From NCBI GenBank assembly GCA_023416585.1, contig JAEZHM010000017.1, positions 1 to 63,427 of the forward strand: DNA of 63,427 nucleotides, read 5' to 3'. The translations under genes and the position numbers were made by a program. Shown one piece after another: positions 60,427 to 63,427 of the stretch. Each line of letters opens with the position of its first letter. The stretch's first letter is position 1. The notes below the pieces were generated by a model. It saw only the letters and a program-made list of their open reading frames with translations. It did not search any database and had not been told where the DNA came from. The stretch is from Bacillota bacterium (GTDB taxonomy: Bacteria; Bacillota; Clostridia; Christensenellales; Aristaeellaceae).

Positions 60427-60455
60427 TTGACGTAATGAGTTTTGTTTGCTATACT
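60427..60455 (+). promoter_or_regulatory. Promoter of the structured leader/ncRNA region
   Basis: TTGACG (60427-60432) and TATACT (60450-60455) with a 17-nt spacer. Confidence 0.75.
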
Positions 60456-60459
60456 GCTC

Positions 60460-60823
60460 CCGTAAATATAAATAGGAGGATTTTGGATGTCGGTCTTGTC
60501 TGTAAAGGGGCTTCTTAACTGAATCCATGAGGGATTGGGCGTTTTGGTGCAGGTGAAACCTGCTTATTTGCGCACCGTCCCGCATCTGCCCTTTACAGAC
60601 TGCTTCCTGACACCTGCCTGGACATAGGAAACGACAGAGGGCGCGCCCTCCAGCCTGTCTCATGAGTTATCTTCCCGCTTTTGCAACTCTTAAAGAAAAC
60701 GCGGGAAGAGATCATGATGAAGGTTTGGACGGCGGACATCTGTCGTTATTTTTTATGTGTAATGCCCGCAGGAGCAATCTGCCCGTACACAGGGCGGCAG
60801 ATGCAAACCTGCGGGCATTTTTC
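60460..60823 (+). ncRNA. Candidate structured RNA, promoter to terminator
   Basis: Between the promoter and a terminator lies about 360 nt with no conserved protein but strong pairing. GTCTGTAAAGGG (60498-60509) pairs perfectly with CCCTTTACAGAC (60589-60600), enclosing further stems such as GCAGGT/ACCTGC. CTTCCCGC pairs with GCGGGAAG at 60670-60712. A short frame with AGGAGG (60474) and ATG 60487 (MSVLSVKGLLN) lies at the 5' end. It could be an ncRNA (6S-like is one option) or a riboswitch controlling mutS2. The identity is not established. Confidence 0.55.
60761..60823 (+). terminator. Terminator upstream of mutS2
   Basis: ATGCCCGCAGG/CCTGCGGGCAT form an 11-bp stem with an inner stem (ATCTGCC/GGCAGAT), then T6, 29 nt before the mutS2 start. 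Confidence 0.8.
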
Positions 60824-60851
60824 TGTTAACTTAAGACTGGAGGAATCACGC

Positions 60852-62798
60852 TTGACCACTTTTGAAACCACACTGGAGTTTGACAAAATCAAAGAAATGC
60901 TGTGCGGCCTCGCCAGCACTTTGGGGGCGAAGGAGCGGCTGCGAAGCCTTAACACTGCTCTGAACGAAAAAGAGTGCCGCACAAGGCTTACGCAAACAAG
61001 TGAAGCGCTTAAGCTTATCACGGTGCTTGGCAGCCCTCCCATAAGCTCCATGGAGTCGCTGGACAAGGTATTGCCGCTTATAAAGGCAGGAGCCATGCTG
61101 GGACCGGAGCAATTCCTTGGCATTGAGCAGTTTTTGGCCTCATGCCGCCGTATGAAAGCCTATTTGAAGCGCGGGGAATACCTGCAGTCGGAACTGGCTT
61201 TCTATGGCCGCGCATTATGCGAGCTATCAGAACTGGAAGGCGAAATCGGACGCTGCATTCGCGGCGATACGGTAGACAGCAACGCTTCGTCCGCTTTAAG
61301 GGATATCCGCCGGCGAATGGAACAATCCGCCGCACAAGTGAAAGCGAAGCTTTTGAGCCTACTGCAAAGCAACCGCGCCTTTTTCTCCGACAGCTTCGTG
61401 GCAACGCGGGGCGGCCGCTTAACGCTGCCGGTAAAGCGGGAGCACCGGGCGCAGGTAAACGGCACTGTGGTGGATATGTCTTCCACAGGCAGCACCGTGT
61501 TTATTGAGCCGGCTTCCGTTACAAAGCTCCAGGAGGAATTGAACGATCTTAAAATCCAGGAAGAAAACGAGATCCGCCGCATCCTATATCAGTTGACCGC
61601 CCTGGCAGAATCCTGCCTAAACCCTTTGGAAATGAACAGGGATACGTTTGAGGTGCTGGATTTCGCTTTTGCCAAGGGCGCTTTAAGCGCGCAAATGGAC
61701 GCGATAGAGCCGGAAATTACTACAGACCGCCGGATCTTCATCAAAAATGGCCGTCATCCCCTGATCGATAAAGACAAATGCGTGCCTTTGAATATCACCA
61801 TGGGCGATGATGTGTCAGGCATTGTGATCACTGGTCCCAATACCGGCGGCAAGACGGTTGCGCTGAAAACAGTAGGCCTTTTGTCCCTGATGGCCCAAAG
61901 CGGCCTGCACGTGCCCGCAGAAAAAGGAACCGTCCTTTGCATGTTCGCGGGAGTGCTTTGTGACATCGGCGATGGGCAGAGCATTTCTGAAAACCTGTCC
62001 ACCTTCTCCTCTCACATGACCAACATTCTGGCCATATTGAAGGAAACGGGCCGCGAAAGCCTGGTGCTCTTGGATGAGTTGGGTTCCGGCACCGATCCTA
62101 TGGAAGGCATGGGCATGGCCATTGCCATCTTGGATGTACTGAGGGAAAAGAAATGCTTATTCGTGGCCACCACCCATTACCCGGAAGTGAAGGAGTACGC
62201 TTACCGAGCGGCCGGGCTTACAAATGCCAGGATGGCTTTTGACCGGGAAACCTTGTCACCCCTCTATCGCCTGGAAATGGGCGAAGCTGGGGAAAGCTGC
62301 GCACTGTATATTGTAAAGCGGCTGGGCTTCCCCGAAGCCATGATTTCAAGGGCCAGGGAGGCCGCATACAGCCGGCAGAATGCAAAGCTTCCCGTTTCGA
62401 TCCTGCCTCCGAAAGAACCCATAATGAGCGTACCGAACACCGCATCCCTTCCGCGCATTCAAAAGGACCAGCCGCCAAAATCCGTCTCCGCCCACGCCGC
62501 AAAGTTTCAGCTGGGAGACAGCGTAATAGTCTATCCCGGCAGGGAAATCGGCCTTGTATTTGATCCCGCCGACGATAAAGGCCTTGTAGGCGTGCAGATC
62601 AAAGGGGTAAAGAGCCGCATCCCCCACAAAAGGCTCAAGCTCCATGTGTCCGCGGAAAGCATGTATCCCGAAGACTACGATTTTTCCATCGTTTTTGACA
62701 GCGTGGAAAACCGGAAAGCCCGGCATCAAATGAACAAACGGCACCGGCCCGACCTGCAAATCCAATATGAAGAGGAGCAGCCCCATGCCAATGATTGA
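60852..62798 (+). CDS. mutS2: MutS2-family ATPase lacking the Smr domain
   Basis: The 648-residue protein has the MutS2 core: N-terminal helical clamp, VTGPNTGGKTV-type Walker A (ITGPNTGGKTVALKT), Walker B LVLLDELGSGTDP, and a KOW-like module near 560 (FQLGDSVIVYPGREIGLVF). Typical MutS2 has about 780 residues and ends in an Smr nuclease domain; here the chain stops after a basic/acidic tail. The TTG start 60852 has GGAGG 9 nt before; the upstream in-frame codons lie in the RNA region. Family members resolve recombination or collided ribosomes. Confidence 0.9.
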   Translation: MTTFETTLEFDKIKEMLCGLASTLGAKERLRSLNTALNEKECRTRLTQTSEALKLITVLGSPPISSMESLDKVLPLIKAGAMLGPEQFLGIEQFLASCRRMKAYLKRGEYLQSELAFYGRALCELSELEGEIGRCIRGDTVDSNASSALRDIRRRMEQSAAQVKAKLLSLLQSNRAFFSDSFVATRGGRLTLPVKREHRAQVNGTVVDMSSTGSTVFIEPASVTKLQEELNDLKIQEENEIRRILYQLTALAESCLNPLEMNRDTFEVLDFAFAKGALSAQMDAIEPEITTDRRIFIKNGRHPLIDKDKCVPLNITMGDDVSGIVITGPNTGGKTVALKTVGLLSLMAQSGLHVPAEKGTVLCMFAGVLCDIGDGQSISENLSTFSSHMTNILAILKETGRESLVLLDELGSGTDPMEGMGMAIAILDVLREKKCLFVATTHYPEVKEYAYRAAGLTNARMAFDRETLSPLYRLEMGEAGESCALYIVKRLGFPEAMISRAREAAYSRQNAKLPVSILPPKEPIMSVPNTASLPRIQKDQPPKSVSAHAAKFQLGDSVIVYPGREIGLVFDPADDKGLVGVQIKGVKSRIPHKRLKLHVSAESMYPEDYDFSIVFDSVENRKARHQMNKRHRPDLQIQYEEEQPHAND

Positions 62799-63427
62799 AA
62801 CAGTGAAGCTGACAAAAGTATACCGCCGCTTTGAAAAGGAGCCGGGTCTTAAAGGTAGTGTAAAGAGCTTGTTCCACAGGACATACGTGGAAAAGACTGC
62901 GTTGAACAATTTTGACCTTTCCATAGCGGAAGGAGAGTTCGTTGGCCTCATAGGCCCCAACGGCGCGGGCAAGACAACGCTGGTGAAGCTGCTCACAGGC
63001 ATCATTGCCCCGACCTCAGGCAGCGTTTCCGTGCTGAGCTACACGCCCAACCGCCTGGAAAATGATTTCAAAAGCCAATACGCATTGGTCATGGGCCAAA
63101 AGAGCCAGCTTTTCTTTGATCTAACGCCCGCGGATACCTTCAGGCTGTTTAAAGAGCTGTACTTAATCCCGGAAAGCCTTTATTGTAAGAACCTGAAATA
63201 CTTCACGGAACTTTTCGGAGTGGAGCACCTGATGCGGGTACAGGTACGAACGCTGTCCCTGGGGGAGCGGATGAAGATGGAGCTGATTGCTGCGCTTTTA
63301 CACAGCCCGCGCATCCTGTTCCTGGATGAGCCTACCATCGGCCTGGATGCCGTGGCCCAGCATCAAATGCGCGCCTTCCTGAAGGAAGTGAACAAGGAGC
63401 AGGGCACCACGATTCTATTAACCTCCC
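62785..63427 (+). CDS. ABC transporter ATP-binding protein (partial, runs off window)
   Basis: The first 214 residues show an ABC ATPase: Walker A GPNGAGKTTLVKLL, Q-loop region VMGQKSQLFFDLT, signature LSLGERMKMEL, Walker B ILFLDEPTIGLD, and the D-loop following it. The arrangement is like NatA/DrrA-type exporters. ATG 62785 has GAGGAG 8 nt before and overlaps the mutS2 end by 14 nt, so they are cotranscribed. The C terminus is beyond the window. Confidence 0.9.
   Translation, partial: MPMIETVKLTKVYRRFEKEPGLKGSVKSLFHRTYVEKTALNNFDLSIAEGEFVGLIGPNGAGKTTLVKLLTGIIAPTSGSVSVLSYTPNRLENDFKSQYALVMGQKSQLFFDLTPADTFRLFKELYLIPESLYCKNLKYFTELFGVEHLMRVQVRTLSLGERMKMELIAALLHSPRILFLDEPTIGLDAVAQHQMRAFLKEVNKEQGTTILLTS

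Noticed and set aside
60681..60851. Upstream in-frame start for mutS2 (extra 57 residues)
   Set aside because: The extension lies in the structured RNA/terminator region and shows no MutS2 similarity; the TTG at 60852 has a good GGAGG.

Overview
The window reads as chromosomal DNA of an endospore-lineage Firmicute, most likely a Clostridia member of medium GC content. The reasons are spoIVB next to spo0A, a T-box-controlled aspS/gatCAB operon, a YIEGIA pair, many SH3-type wall proteins, Gram-positive Shine-Dalgarno sites and sigma-A promoters with 17-nt spacers. Genes lie on both strands. I see one tRNA, no rRNA and no CRISPR array. All functions are read from sequence motifs; no database search was run.

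Layout. 0-9 kb: a CAP-domain protein, a small operon (ROK sugar kinase, DUF3842, DUF1801, DUF1905), spoIVB-spo0A, and a giant SH3 protein. 9-14.5 kb: an operon of a nitroreductase-like protein, rarA and an orphan histidine kinase, then luxS with a YbaK-type deacylase, a P-loop ATPase and a YaiI/YqxD protein. 14.6-20 kb: a T-box leader and an aspS-gatC fusion, gatA and gatB. 20-27 kb: apbE, an MGMT-type protein, an XRE regulator with membrane tail, ferredoxin plus a micro-protein, a flavodoxin-like protein, a Ham1-type pyrophosphatase, an orphan ZnuA and a parvulin. 27-32 kb: an L,D-transpeptidase, an M16 peptidase, dnaA with a candidate origin, and tRNA-Thr.

32-45 kb is an accessory zone: small hypothetical and membrane proteins, XRE regulators, a 30-residue peptide unit, secreted proteins of unknown function, and remnants of a tyrosine (Y1) transposase and a CHAP-type hydrolase. 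45-48 kb holds an AgrA/AgrC-like two-component system and an LCP-family protein with an eroded motif. 48-53 kb is a phosphonate operon (phosphonopyruvate decarboxylase, nucleotidyltransferase, cytidylyltransferase-PEP mutase fusion, phosphonoacetaldehyde reductase) predicted to make 2-hydroxyethylphosphonate and its CMP derivative. 54-59 kb is a methionine operon (metA, metF, MetH activation protein, metH). 59-63.4 kb has an E2-like acyltransferase, an unexplained structured RNA region, a MutS2 lacking Smr, and an ABC ATPase cut by the window end.

Links between parts: luxS and the MetH/MetF/MetA operon belong to the same methyl/homocysteine cycle. The T-box, AspRS-GatC and GatA/B form an indirect Asn-tRNA (and possibly Gln-tRNA) system. 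The most notable departures from family norms are a Spo0A without its phospho-acceptor aspartate, the AspRS-GatC fusion under a leader with overlapping GAA/AAC specifier codons, the Fom1-like phosphonate operon without later tailoring genes, and the structured RNA at 60.4-60.8 kb.
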